Shown here: one piece after another, positions 9,601 to 18,012 of the stretch | Layout: every line of letters starts with the position of its first letter | Numbering within the stretch: position 1 is the first letter of the stretch | Source of the DNA: Methanospirillum lacunae | GTDB taxonomy: Archaea > Halobacteriota > Methanomicrobia > Methanomicrobiales > Methanospirillaceae | Assembly: GCF_046195335.1 (NCBI RefSeq) | Contig: NZ_CP176093.1 | Direction: 5' to 3' (one strand) | DNA length: 64,000 nt | Made by a program: the position numbers and the translations under genes | The notes under the pieces: model-generated | What the model saw: the letters and a program-made list of their open reading frames with translations, nothing else | What the model was told of the DNA's origin: nothing | Databases searched by the model: none

Positions 9601-10063
9601 GGGATTCAAGACCCTCTGTTATCTCTCCGATAATGCTCCTGAACTGACTCATCCCGATGGTTTGGTTCCTGATAAGATCCTTGAGTGATCCATTTCCAGC
9701 GTACTCCTGGATCTCATACCAACGGTTTGTGGCTTCATCAAATCCATATGAGTGAATCCGTACCAGGTGACGGGGATTCTTATGTGATATTGCAGCAACT
9801 GTCTCAAGAACATCAGGTTTTGGCTCTATACCGAGCCGGTAATGTTTCAGAACTCCATAACCGGAATCCTTGTGGATAAGCCAGATATCAGCTTCTCCTC
9901 CTGCAGCAGGAAACTGCCTTATAAGGCGGTATCCCCTGAATTCACCACTGATAGGCTCTGGCTCGGCATATTCTGCAATATCCCTCGAGATGACCTTTTC
10001 TTTCCTGATATCAGGATTCAACCCTTCTCTGATGGTTGGTGGATCTTCTGGGGGTGATGTCAT
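6644..10063 (-). CDS. Ser/Thr protein kinase with long C-terminal TPR region
   Basis: This is a 1139-residue soluble protein. Residues about 45-300 form a eukaryotic-type (Hanks) kinase: ATP-binding Lys73, catalytic loop HLDLKPSN with Asp164, DFG at 184-186, APE at 210-212 and Asp223 of helix F. The glycine-rich loop is weak (AAGGEADIW). All catalytic residues are present, so it should be active. Residues from about 560 to the end are helical repeats with many TPR signatures, giving a large protein-binding scaffold. The ATG overlaps the stop of the PP2C phosphatase gene (ATGA). An FHA gene follows. Kinase, phosphatase and phosphopeptide reader side by side suggest a dedicated phosphorylation circuit. 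Confidence 0.93.
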   Translation of the reverse strand: MTSPPEDPPTIREGLNPDIRKEKVISRDIAEYAEPEPISGEFRGYRLIRQFPAAGGEADIWLIHKDSGYGVLKHYRLGIEPKPDVLETVAAISHKNPRHLVRIHSYGFDEATNRWYEIQEYAGNGSLKDLIRNQTIGMSQFRSIIGEITEGLESLHQSGILHLDLKPSNILIRSLRPLNLILIDFGISTLLQNEFSRQVTSTKGTPMYWAPEQLGNIVGKEADYWALGVIALEIFTHKHPFDGMNHNVILATLSTRGIQIPSDIHPKTANLLKGLLTRNPRRRWGYREVSAWLAGRQNIPVFYEVEFSSGNRKNQYEFRGEYYGSLQDISYALISDPEAWDDAKRHIGRGYLNRWLEKTEQYGKAVEIEKLGEQYPDEDERLIFLAARYNPSVQFAFLGKPLDVSSITSYLDRYMRHQNDEREKRIISMLFSGELNRIYLTFSEITGVHDGTSQISQMFAWLLSNPRGTDEKKQLYDYLSILKEREELGSPEEWDTKAVLRLAEIRNLFSKNGYDVDSVRIRDELKNACKHALQSDSCEPDLLVALASAAEEAELFEFVSPCLKKAATTDIRVISLLFSKKKGMFRFKLYKRMRMEYEKNLYSISSDPWRETPEFWQSQFFSLRGDNALPLAISVAERLVETDMFRIQGLVMRGCALAQIGRVKEAEFFFSHPDLLSSHDPDVWQILGKCHIWTGRTEDAKQAFLKGLTFKKDHKGLLNDMMKLSGSQKTQTQVLETYDEALGRDPDNPELLRKMADTLFSIGNIGEAMTAYEQYIRICPKDNAARISLARCQIKLKKTSEAEEVIKPILESGIADPQVYRLKAYLLLVTGKVRDAIKYLDLALESEPEDEWTIKIKADAHLAIKEFGPALRSINKILGTDPQNFLFLEKQGKILLSLGFFTPALESLKSAVNGGRNSIELCIQYGDALRRAGDDRYGSLKDVHEVTGHLLKWRVSSLYLDLWDIERVVPGQIERFMEAAEWYERAYNLGGEESVIRNRKGIIAALLGNYEEAITAFRTAADTQKMQPAYRTNLAVAYVLKGEIEKGIGIFLQGMSKFSKVAQFLDQCAGMYFHYIGDDETALDLCSQAVKANTTRDPNILYHQYLALSRMNQTERAGNVSTMIRRIDPWFRLSGSDSG

Positions 10064-10869
10064 GTAACTGGTGATATCTGGATGAGAATTGCAGAGATAT
10101 TATCTGATGCCTTTCTCGCTATTGCGGCGCCCAGGAGTTTTTCACAGAATTCGTACCCTTTAAACCGCTGGTAAATAAGTTCGAGTTCATCGTGTGAAAA
10201 ACACCCCCATATCCCATCACAACAAATAAAAAAAACATCAGACATCCTTACCGGAATTTTCGTAAAAAAGAGTTTGACTGAGTTCGGGTTTCCATCACCC
10301 GATACCGACGAGGTGACTACGTTTCTTCTCGGATGGTACCTCATCTCATCCTCATTAATGATCCCTTCCTCGAAGAGAACCTGGACTACCGAGTGATCCT
10401 TGGTAATCTGTTCGAAATAGTTGCCATTGATCCGATACACCCTACAGTCTCCGGCGTTGAATACAATCGCTGAATCACCAAAGATGGAGATCCCGGCAAG
10501 AGTGCAGCCTAAATTTACTGCATCTGGGTTGTCAAGTGCATACTTTTCCAGTAATTCCTTTCCTTCAGCAATGGCAAATCCGAGTGATTCCTCATTATCA
10601 ATCGCTTTTTCCTGGTTTCTGAGAGCAGAGAGAACAAGATTGCTGGCAACCTCTCCTTTTTCAGAACCACCAATCCCGTCTGCGACACAGCAGATGATAT
10701 CTTTCCCTGTCATCTGATGAGAGAGTGGCTTGTCCATGGATCTGTCCGATATCACTAAATCATCAACTAGAAGGCTGTCCTCATTGTTTGCCCTTATCCC
10801 CCCGTTATGAGTAAAAAAGGAGAGATCGATATTGTGATACGATTCAGGTTTACTCCTTTGGTCCGTCAT
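10060..10869 (-). CDS. PP2C-family Ser/Thr protein phosphatase
   Basis: This is a 269-residue cytoplasmic PP2C/PPM phosphatase. The metal-binding motifs are intact: NNED near residue 30, VADGIGGSEKGEVAS near 62-76, GDCRVYR, CCDGIWG and the C-terminal ASDN. It should remove phosphate from Ser/Thr, very probably from the co-encoded kinase or its targets. It starts the cassette and overlaps the kinase gene by four bases. I chose the ATG at 10869; a TTG immediately upstream is also possible. A TTTAAA element about 90 bases upstream (near 10961) could be the promoter. Confidence 0.93.
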   Translation of the reverse strand: MTDQRSKPESYHNIDLSFFTHNGGIRANNEDSLLVDDLVISDRSMDKPLSHQMTGKDIICCVADGIGGSEKGEVASNLVLSALRNQEKAIDNEESLGFAIAEGKELLEKYALDNPDAVNLGCTLAGISIFGDSAIVFNAGDCRVYRINGNYFEQITKDHSVVQVLFEEGIINEDEMRYHPRRNVVTSSVSGDGNPNSVKLFFTKIPVRMSDVFFICCDGIWGCFSHDELELIYQRFKGYEFCEKLLGAAIARKASDNISAILIQISPVT

Positions 10870-11022
10870 CAATATTCCCGGCTTTGGATCGGTGACATTC
10901 CCATATCTTTCAGTATGGAGTAGTCAGTTTTGTACTGATTGACGTATTGTATGGTAAGGGTTTAAAGGTATCAAAAGGGTTGATCTGAGTTGCAGCGAAT
11001 TGCAACTGTCTGGCACCTTATA

Positions 11023-12837
11023 TTACGCGTTTGCATTTCTGTATAATACAGCATCCCCGTTATCATACAACCGGACTGTATTCAGATCCAGACTTTCCCG
11101 CTCCCTGGTCGTTACAGGGTATGCCTCCTGGGTAATCCATTCAACAAAATTCGCGTAAATACTCATTCGTGAGGTAAGAAGCCAGTAATTATATGATGAA
11201 TCAGGGGATGGTCGTTCAATAGGCTCTTTTACAGAACTCCCCTGGGTGTTCAGCCATCGTGCAGCAGAGAATGCATACCTGTCTGAAGTCAGGGTTCCAT
11301 CTGTCTTCTCACCTTTAAACCACTCAATAGCCTGAATTTCTGTATCTGGATGTGATATTACAAAACTTCGGTTGTCATACCAGATCGTTCCCTTTTCAAA
11401 TGGAGTTCCCATGAGAACAACTGAAGGGAAAGTTGTAGCAAGCAGGAAGAGAAACAGGATGACTGTTGCTATTTTCCATCTTTTTTCTGTTTTAAATATC
11501 CTGAGAATTCCAGCACCGGCTGCAAGAGCAAGTGGAGGCCAGAGGTATCCTAAAAATCTGAGTGGATCGATTTGGCTGTTCCATAAAAGTTCAATTCCAG
11601 GTAGGGCTCTGGTCAGACCAAGAGCAAGCAATACTAGTGGGACAGCAGCAAAGAGAAGAAGCGGGAATCGCTTGGGTGTAAGAAAATCAGGTAGACCTGT
11701 CAGAATAAGAAGCAGTATCAGAACTCCTGCACTGATCATGGGAGCCGGGTACCTGACTGCAATAAATGAATATCCGGCAAGTGATGAGACCAGTAGTATC
11801 AGTCCCCCGATAGCAAGGCAGAATCCTCCAATCTGGAGGATCCAGACTTTCCGGGATAACCAGTACATCAAACATCGGAGAGGTCTGGTTACTCCCTGAT
11901 AGAAAGACGGAAGAAATGCAACACATACAAAGATCAGGAATATACCGATTACCTGGATTATTGCCGGTATAGTATGAAGTGGTGAAATTTTGTTGATATC
12001 ATCAATAAAGGATATATAAATGAAAGTGAGTCTGAATTTCCACCAAATAAGCATAAGGGAGAGGGCAAATGCCATAATTAAGCAGATAATGCCTGCGTCC
12101 TTTCTGATTCTGGTGTCAGATTTGAAGAGATATATCTCTGCAAGCGTCATTACCGGAAATATTACACAGAACATAAATGCAGACTGATGGTGGGCAAGAA
12201 CGAGCCCTGTTATTACGGTAATAGATAGGAAGATGTCTGATACTCTTCCGGTCCTCACAGCCCGGTGAGAGAAGTAGATTGAAAGAAGGAAGAAGGGTAT
12301 TGCGAGTGTTTCCCTGACCCCCTGTGATGCCCAGTGAAGGTAGGGGATACTAGCGAGATATATTAGAGATGCGGTTAATGCAGTCTTTCGATCAGTGTAT
12401 TCACGTCCCATAAAGTAAAGGATTGAAACCGAAAGTGATCCAATGAGGGGTATTATGATCTTTTGTACTGTCATCGGGGAGATTGATAAAAACCCTGATA
12501 ATGCAGACACCACCACCGGAAAGACTGGCTGCTGGAGACGGTATCCCGCTGCTGCTGTTGATCCCTGGACTAGCACTTCCAGCACCGATTCATAATCCTG
12601 CCATGGATCTCCCCATGTGAGATAGGGGAACCTGAATGAAAGGATGAGGGCGGTAGTGGCAGCGATAATAACCAGGCTTGATCCCGGTCGCTGGCAGCTG
12701 ATACAGGAGAGAACAGCAATCCCGAAACAGATCAGAGATAGTGGGGCGAGTGAGGGATAGATCCTTGATAAAAGAAGGATACATGCAGCTGCAGCACAAC
12801 TTACAGAGCACAGATATAGGTATGTTCTGTCGTTCAT
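11023..12837 (-). CDS. Multi-spanning membrane glycosyltransferase (GT39/ArnT-like)
   Basis: This is a 604-residue integral membrane protein with about 12 hydrophobic segments in the first 470 residues and a soluble C-terminal domain of about 120 residues. The first extracytoplasmic loop carries an acidic motif (GDPWQDYE) of the type that binds dolichyl- or polyprenyl-phosphate sugar donors in GT-C transferases. It probably adds sugars to surface proteins or lipids from a lipid-linked donor; the exact sugar cannot be read. It overlaps the upstream DUF1616 gene by four bases, so the two form an operon and may act together in surface glycosylation. Confidence 0.75.
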   Translation of the reverse strand: MNDRTYLYLCSVSCAAAACILLLSRIYPSLAPLSLICFGIAVLSCISCQRPGSSLVIIAATTALILSFRFPYLTWGDPWQDYESVLEVLVQGSTAAAGYRLQQPVFPVVVSALSGFLSISPMTVQKIIIPLIGSLSVSILYFMGREYTDRKTALTASLIYLASIPYLHWASQGVRETLAIPFFLLSIYFSHRAVRTGRVSDIFLSITVITGLVLAHHQSAFMFCVIFPVMTLAEIYLFKSDTRIRKDAGIICLIMAFALSLMLIWWKFRLTFIYISFIDDINKISPLHTIPAIIQVIGIFLIFVCVAFLPSFYQGVTRPLRCLMYWLSRKVWILQIGGFCLAIGGLILLVSSLAGYSFIAVRYPAPMISAGVLILLLILTGLPDFLTPKRFPLLLFAAVPLVLLALGLTRALPGIELLWNSQIDPLRFLGYLWPPLALAAGAGILRIFKTEKRWKIATVILFLFLLATTFPSVVLMGTPFEKGTIWYDNRSFVISHPDTEIQAIEWFKGEKTDGTLTSDRYAFSAARWLNTQGSSVKEPIERPSPDSSYNYWLLTSRMSIYANFVEWITQEAYPVTTRERESLDLNTVRLYDNGDAVLYRNANA

Positions 12838-13718
12838 AGTATTCTAATACTCTCTGATACACTCCGGAAGGGTGTCGTATTCAGGCCATCTTCGGTAAAG
12901 AGATTGTATGTGATCTTCACTTTATCACCTTGAGATCCAGTGAGATTATTGATGATGACCGGGAACTCTGTCATCTCTCCTTTATCAAGGATAACTGGTC
13001 TTGAACTTATTGTATCATTCTGAATTTTGGTTACAAGAAAAAACCTGGTGTTTTTCTCCTGGTTATGAATTCCAATAATACTGGTGAGACCTTCTCCTGC
13101 ATGCACTGATGTTGGATAATCTGCTGCAGTATGATTCATATTAAGTAGCCAGAGTTCAGTTGTTTCTGCGGGTTGTGCGGCAGATAATATCCATAATGCA
13201 ACACCAAGAAAAAGAAGTATTGTCAGGAGTCCTGCGGCAACGATAGGGACATATTTGTGTAATTCACTACCTGCCTCGCTGATGAAATCTGATATTGTGA
13301 TCCTGTCTGATCGTGTATAAACCACGATAAGGGCTATCAAAACGAAAATTGTTGTGTATAACAGAATTATTGAAGTAAAGAATGGAGTAACACCGGGATC
13401 TGACAGATAAGAAAAAGCCCGGTTTCCAATAAATTCACAGACTAATGCACCAACAGTCAGAAATGTGATGCTGCAGAGCAGACTTCCAATAATTGTTACA
13501 ATCCGCTCACCAGATGCTTTGAATGGGAAGAGTATTGTCATTACTGCATATCCTGAAAGCCAGAATCCACAGACGATTCCTGCAATTGAGGTAGCAGGGC
13601 CTAGATAAGGAATAAGAATTCCAAGTAGACCAAAGACACACAATATCAGGCCCGAGAGCAGGATGAGTTCAGGAATTCTCAAGAGTGAATCAGTTCTGAA
13701 CATTCCCTTATTATTCAT
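12834..13718 (-). CDS. DUF1616 membrane protein
   Basis: This is a 294-residue protein with four membrane segments in its first 130 residues, another near 155-175, and an extracytoplasmic beta-rich C-terminal domain (about 180-294). The architecture and the C-terminal motif about a ligand-free Ig-like fold match the DUF1616 family found in many euryarchaea, often beside glycosyltransferases. The function is unknown; membership in a surface-glycan pathway is inferred from its neighbour. The ATG at 13718 follows GAGAAG, and a TTTTAAA element lies about 25-30 bases upstream. Confidence 0.78.
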   Translation of the reverse strand: MNNKGMFRTDSLLRIPELILLSGLILCVFGLLGILIPYLGPATSIAGIVCGFWLSGYAVMTILFPFKASGERIVTIIGSLLCSITFLTVGALVCEFIGNRAFSYLSDPGVTPFFTSIILLYTTIFVLIALIVVYTRSDRITISDFISEAGSELHKYVPIVAAGLLTILLFLGVALWILSAAQPAETTELWLLNMNHTAADYPTSVHAGEGLTSIIGIHNQEKNTRFFLVTKIQNDTISSRPVILDKGEMTEFPVIINNLTGSQGDKVKITYNLFTEDGLNTTPFRSVSESIRIL

Positions 13719-13819
13719 CTTCTCTATAATGTGTGCTTGAAAATGCTTTAAAATAAAGAGTTGTACCTGGTTGGAGGTTCTTTAAATGGATATCAAAAAA
13801 AGAGAACAAAAGATACGTC

Positions 13820-15334
13820 CTATCCGAGGAACTTTCTGATATGTCCTGCCTGTAAAATGAGATCTGTGAAACTTTCCATCTGACATGCAGAAAGCCCTTT
13901 CTCTATCCTGGATGAGATATCCTGATGTTCTGGATCAGGCTGTATCGGGACGATCTCGTTTACTGCCTGAATCACTCCATCTGGAATGAATTTTGATTCA
14001 GGGTTCAGGTACCTGACTGAATCAGTTAAATCTGCCTCAAAATTTACATATGTCTTCTTTAAAAATTCAATATCCTCTGGAGTAAGAGCATTCATTCCAA
14101 GGATCTCTGGTGGTATTCCGATCGAATACAGAGCAGCAGTTACGGTGATGGCACGAGGCAGTGATACCTCCCCCATACTCCGTGAATACCCAAAGAGCCC
14201 GATATGTAGTTTTCTCTTCCGTCTTCCCGGGATATGTCCCGCTATCCGGTTTATCATCGGGGCAAGTGTGATGATCTGTTTCTGATACTCGGCAGAGTAT
14301 CGATCCAGAAGGTTGAGTGACTCTTCCTCATCAATGAACACAGCGGGCTTGATATCCCGCTCTTCAAGGAGCCTTATCCCTTCTGCAGCCTCATTGAGAG
14401 GATAATCATACTTGAATGCAGACTGAATGGTGAAGGTGTATGTTCCCGGGTACTCCTTAACAACGCGATCCACTGTATCAGGTCTCAAGTTTCCTCTGAA
14501 CGGAGCTGATCCTGCACCGATGATCGGGCATATCGGAACTCCGGTCTCTTCAGAGAGTGCAGATAATTTCCAGAGTGCTATTTTGTTGAGCAGGATTGCT
14601 CCGATCTGCCCATAGTTGACGGCTGGATCTGAGCGTGCCAGAAAGACCCGCTGGTATGGCAGGTTTTTATCCTGCATATACCGTCTCACGATTGAGGCAG
14701 CATTGAGCATCCCGTCCCTGTCTTCAAAGAGCGGGATCACATTGATTCGATCTGGGTGAAAGGATCCGATCCAGTCTGCAATTGTGCTATCCCGTCCCCC
14801 GAGTCTTTGGTGTTGTTGCCCGACAACGAAATCACAGTAATACTGGTAGATGTTGTCGATGGATGAGTAGGATGTTGTCATCGGGAGGATGACCTCAAAG
14901 ATCGGAGGTGTTTCATCTCCGTAAAAGAGAGAGGCGATGTCGTAGGATCGTGGAATTGATCCTAATGTCTCAAGCAGGATCTTTGCTTCAGCACGTTCGA
15001 ACTCAGGGTTTGGAACCCTCAGTGTGAGCAACCTATCTTTTCCGAGCTGATTCTTTCTGAAGTACTCGGGGTAGCGTGAGAGAAGTTTCTTGACAACAAA
15101 GTTGTCAACTTCCTTACCTTCACAATCCCACATCTGTTCACGACAGCCAAGATGTGAAAAGATGTAAAACGCCTCTCTGACCTCGTCCTCGCCGCTCAGT
15201 TCAGGGTTAGCTGCAAAGAACGGGGTGGTGACATTATCTGGGTGCTGCGTACTCATCGTTCGCGGGATTGAATCAGTCAGATTAGTAGGATTATTACTGG
15301 TTGCACGAGTTGTAGATGTACGTTTGTTTTTCAT
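13820..15334 (-). CDS. ppcA: Phosphoenolpyruvate carboxylase, archaeal type
   Basis: This is a 504-residue PEP carboxylase of the short archaeal family (PpcA), which makes oxaloacetate from PEP and bicarbonate for the incomplete TCA cycle of methanogens. The family N-terminal motif MSTQHPDN is present, as are the conserved GQQHQRLGG-like and GNLRPDTV segments. The ATG at 15334 follows GGGGG about eight bases upstream and adds 26 Ser/Thr/Asn-rich residues before MSTQHPDN. Homologues usually begin at that motif, so the extension is unusual. The gene stands alone, between DUF1616 and the V4R regulator. Archaeal PpcA is much smaller than bacterial PEPC and unrelated in length. Confidence 0.95.
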   Translation of the reverse strand: MKNKRTSTTRATSNNPTNLTDSIPRTMSTQHPDNVTTPFFAANPELSGEDEVREAFYIFSHLGCREQMWDCEGKEVDNFVVKKLLSRYPEYFRKNQLGKDRLLTLRVPNPEFERAEAKILLETLGSIPRSYDIASLFYGDETPPIFEVILPMTTSYSSIDNIYQYYCDFVVGQQHQRLGGRDSTIADWIGSFHPDRINVIPLFEDRDGMLNAASIVRRYMQDKNLPYQRVFLARSDPAVNYGQIGAILLNKIALWKLSALSEETGVPICPIIGAGSAPFRGNLRPDTVDRVVKEYPGTYTFTIQSAFKYDYPLNEAAEGIRLLEERDIKPAVFIDEEESLNLLDRYSAEYQKQIITLAPMINRIAGHIPGRRKRKLHIGLFGYSRSMGEVSLPRAITVTAALYSIGIPPEILGMNALTPEDIEFLKKTYVNFEADLTDSVRYLNPESKFIPDGVIQAVNEIVPIQPDPEHQDISSRIEKGLSACQMESFTDLILQAGHIRKFLG

Positions 15335-15452
15335 CACAAGCCCCCAATAAACGATCAAAAGACAATGGCAGTCAGAAAAAAAGAAACAGAACTGAATCCG
15401 AATATTATTGTCTAATATTTTCCTTCACGAGTAATAACACTTCCCCATTATT

Positions 15453-16298
15453 CTAGGCAACCGTGTTGAATTCTGGATGATCTCCGCGGGTAATGATAAA
15501 TGTGCAGTGGTCAAAACCGGTTGAATAACATTCGACTTCAACAACTTGTGGGTTTTGCATAAACTCTTCTGAAAACAAGGATGATAGGACACCTATATCA
15601 AATGCACAAGAACCATGTCCGGTAATTGGCAGGTCCTGGCATTCGAAGCATCCCTCCACCCGGAGAGTCAGCGGGTGTTCAGAAACTAGAGTGATCGTTC
15701 CAAGTCCGTATGACTGCCAGAAGGCACTCATTTTTGAAACCTTTCCGGCAACTGTCTCATCAGCAACCAGAGGGGCAAGAGCCCTGCCGATTCGAAGACC
15801 AGACCTCTTCAGGATTGGATCGATGTTCATTCCAAGGTTCATAGCCTCGGTTCTGAAAACGCGAAGTGTATAACTGAAAAAGGATGCGATGTCTCCTTCG
15901 GTGAAAGGAAGCGTACCTTCCTCTTCATGGATATGTTTCTGCGCAGTTTTCCTGTCTGCATTAGTTAGTTGTCCGATTGGTTCTGAGTTCATCGAAATGA
16001 GCCTTTTACGGTGGTCTACCGGATCAGGCCTGGAGGAGATAAGGCCTGCAGTTTCCAGGTCCCTAAGGTGAACTGATATTGTGGATTTCGCCTTACCGGT
16101 TAGCGAGACTATCTCGTCAAATGAGATCTCGCCATCAGCAATGATCTTTAAAATCCGGCGCTTGATCAGACTGTCTATTGCAATAACACTTGTTTTTGTT
16201 GAGAAGAGGGTGACCTCGCCATCCCTTTCATGATCTTCAATGGCTCCTGCCTGGTTCACATACACAGATTTGATCACAACCTTTATACTCGTTCGCAT
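15453..16298 (-). CDS. ArsR-like winged-helix regulator with V4R sensor domain
   Basis: This is a protein of about 281 residues. A winged-helix domain (about 30-100) contains the motif TGKAKSTISVHLRDLETAGL typical of ArsR-type regulators. Residues about 145-280 form a V4R (4-vinyl reductase) domain with several Cys (GCFECQD and CYS-GFDHC), a fold that binds small molecules or metal cofactors. The gene is divergent from fprA and only 40 bases away, so it probably controls fprA, itself, or both. The ATG at 16298 would put the fprA TATA box inside its coding sequence; a GTG further downstream is a possible true start. Redox or cofactor sensing is inferred. Confidence 0.83.
   Translation of the reverse strand: MRTSIKVVIKSVYVNQAGAIEDHERDGEVTLFSTKTSVIAIDSLIKRRILKIIADGEISFDEIVSLTGKAKSTISVHLRDLETAGLISSRPDPVDHRKRLISMNSEPIGQLTNADRKTAQKHIHEEEGTLPFTEGDIASFFSYTLRVFRTEAMNLGMNIDPILKRSGLRIGRALAPLVADETVAGKVSKMSAFWQSYGLGTITLVSEHPLTLRVEGCFECQDLPITGHGSCAFDIGVLSSLFSEEFMQNPQVVEVECYSTGFDHCTFIITRGDHPEFNTVA
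16281..16289 (+). promoter_or_regulatory. TATA box for fprA
   Basis: CTTTATACT lies 50 bases before the fprA start codon. Transcription from about 16310 would leave a short leader holding the GGAGA ribosome site. Confidence 0.55.
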
Positions 16299-16338
16299 GC
16301 AATAGAATGTTCGCAGTAATACGAATGGAGAGAACAAC

Positions 16339-17556
16339 ATGAAAGCAGAAGCATACAAGATCGCTGATGGCGTATACTGGGTCGGAACTCTTGACTGGGA
16401 TCTGAGAACCTATCACGGATACACACTGGACGGAACTTCTTACAACTGTTACCTCATCTTTGGTGAGAAGACTGTCCTTATTGATAATGTCTATCCCGGC
16501 CAGACTGCACAGATGTGGGGCCGTATCGCTGATGCCTGTGCTCGTGAAGGAAAAGATCTCAAGATTGACATCATCGTACAAAACCATGTCGAGAAGGATC
16601 ACTCCGGTGGTGTTGTAGAGGTACACAAACGCTTCCCTGATGCACCGATATACTGTACCAAAGTCTGCGAGGAGGGATTGATCCGCCACTATCCTGCACT
16701 CAAGGATGCTACATACAAGAACGTTAAAACCGGTGAGACACTTGATATCGGAGGCAAAACCCTGGCGTTTGTTGAAGCACCCCTCCTTCACTGGCCAGAT
16801 TCCATGTTCACGCTCTATGCCGAAAATGGAATTCTTTTCCCGAATGATGCCTTTGGTCAGCATCTCTGCTTTGCAGACAGGCTTGACACTGATATCCCTG
16901 AGTACATCCTGATGGATGCAGCCCAGAAATTTTATGCAAATCTCATCGTTCCACTAACTCCGCTCTTCCTCAAGAAAGCAACTGAACTGACGAATCTTGA
17001 CCTGCTCAGTAAGGTGAAAATGATTGCCCCGTCACACGGCCAGATCTGGACAGACCCCTCAAAGATCATCAACGCTTATGTCGGATGGGCAACCGGCACC
17101 GGGATGAAGAACAAGGTAACCGTCATTTATGACACGATGCATGGATCAACCAAGATGCTTGGTCATGCACTTGCAGAGGGTGCCATGGCAGGCGGTTGCG
17201 ATGTTAAGGTCTTCAACCTCCATGAAGATGAACGTTCAGAGATCGTCAAGCACATCCTTGAATCTAAAGCGATCATGGTTGGTATTCCAACGATCAATGA
17301 TATGCCATATCCAAGTATCGGTGATCTCCTTTACTATCTCAAAGGTCTGCGGTTCAACCGGACCGGTGAGCGGCTTGCCCTTACTTTCGGTTCAATGGGA
17401 GGAACAGGTGGGGCTATTAAGATTGTCGCAGAAGAACTCAAGACCGCAGGGTTTACTGTTGTTGATGGTATGGAAGTTCTCTATGTGCCTGATGAGAACG
17501 AACTCGATAAAGCCTTTGCGGCAGGGAAGGAGATTGCACAGAAGGTTAAGGTCTAA
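16339..17556 (+). CDS. fprA: F420H2 oxidase (flavodiiron protein FprA)
   Basis: This is a 405-residue cytoplasmic flavodiiron protein. The N-terminal metallo-beta-lactamase domain (1-250) holds the di-iron ligands, including HVEKDH at 83-88 and the later SHG motif. The C-terminal flavodoxin domain (about 255-400) binds FMN (TMHGSTK loop). In methanogens this enzyme oxidises reduced F420 and reduces O2 to water, protecting the cell from air. The start has GGAGA upstream. The divergent V4R regulator next door may sense the same stress, and a coenzyme F390 synthetase homologue, also linked to oxygen exposure, lies 3.4 kb away. A clear stem-loop follows about 95 bases after the stop. Confidence 0.95.
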   Translation: MKAEAYKIADGVYWVGTLDWDLRTYHGYTLDGTSYNCYLIFGEKTVLIDNVYPGQTAQMWGRIADACAREGKDLKIDIIVQNHVEKDHSGGVVEVHKRFPDAPIYCTKVCEEGLIRHYPALKDATYKNVKTGETLDIGGKTLAFVEAPLLHWPDSMFTLYAENGILFPNDAFGQHLCFADRLDTDIPEYILMDAAQKFYANLIVPLTPLFLKKATELTNLDLLSKVKMIAPSHGQIWTDPSKIINAYVGWATGTGMKNKVTVIYDTMHGSTKMLGHALAEGAMAGGCDVKVFNLHEDERSEIVKHILESKAIMVGIPTINDMPYPSIGDLLYYLKGLRFNRTGERLALTFGSMGGTGGAIKIVAEELKTAGFTVVDGMEVLYVPDENELDKAFAAGKEIAQKVKV

Positions 17557-18012
17557 TTAATTAATTACTTAATTTCCTCCGATTCAAACACGGACTCCCA
17601 TGTCCAATAACTCCCCATAAGCCACCTGATCGAACACTCAAGTTTCAGGCCTCCCGGACTTGCCGGGAGGTCACCCTTCTGGGCTCTTTTGTTGTTTATT
17701 TCATCTTTGTTAATTATTTGTTATACAAATCCCGGGCTGAATCCTGTTCATGAGGCATCTTAATAAAATGATGTAACTGATAGGAACCTTAAGAAAGTTG
17801 AATCCAAGATTTTGATGTTGTAAGACAGCAGGACTATCATATCTTTAATTCCCTAACAACTACAGACAGAATGAATGATAGAACTGAAAGAACCAGTCAG
17901 GTCAGAAATCTCTTAATAACCCCTGATGTCTGATTCGGTTATCTGGGATATTCCGGTTAAACAGAATTTTCAAAAGGTGATAACTGCTTATCTAAAAGAT
18001 GGGATATTACAT
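17557..18012. other. Intergenic region with stem-loop; no convincing gene
   Basis: Besides the stem-loop at 17650-17670, the region holds no gene I can support. A 69-codon plus-strand frame from 17926 runs into the antisense of the zinc-ribbon gene and looks like chance. Confidence 0.5.
17650..17670 (+). terminator. Stem-loop downstream of fprA
   Basis: CCTCCCGG and CCGGGAGG form a perfect 8-bp stem around a 5-base loop, followed by a T-rich stretch near 17687-17700. It would end the fprA transcript or stabilise its 3' end. Confidence 0.6.
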
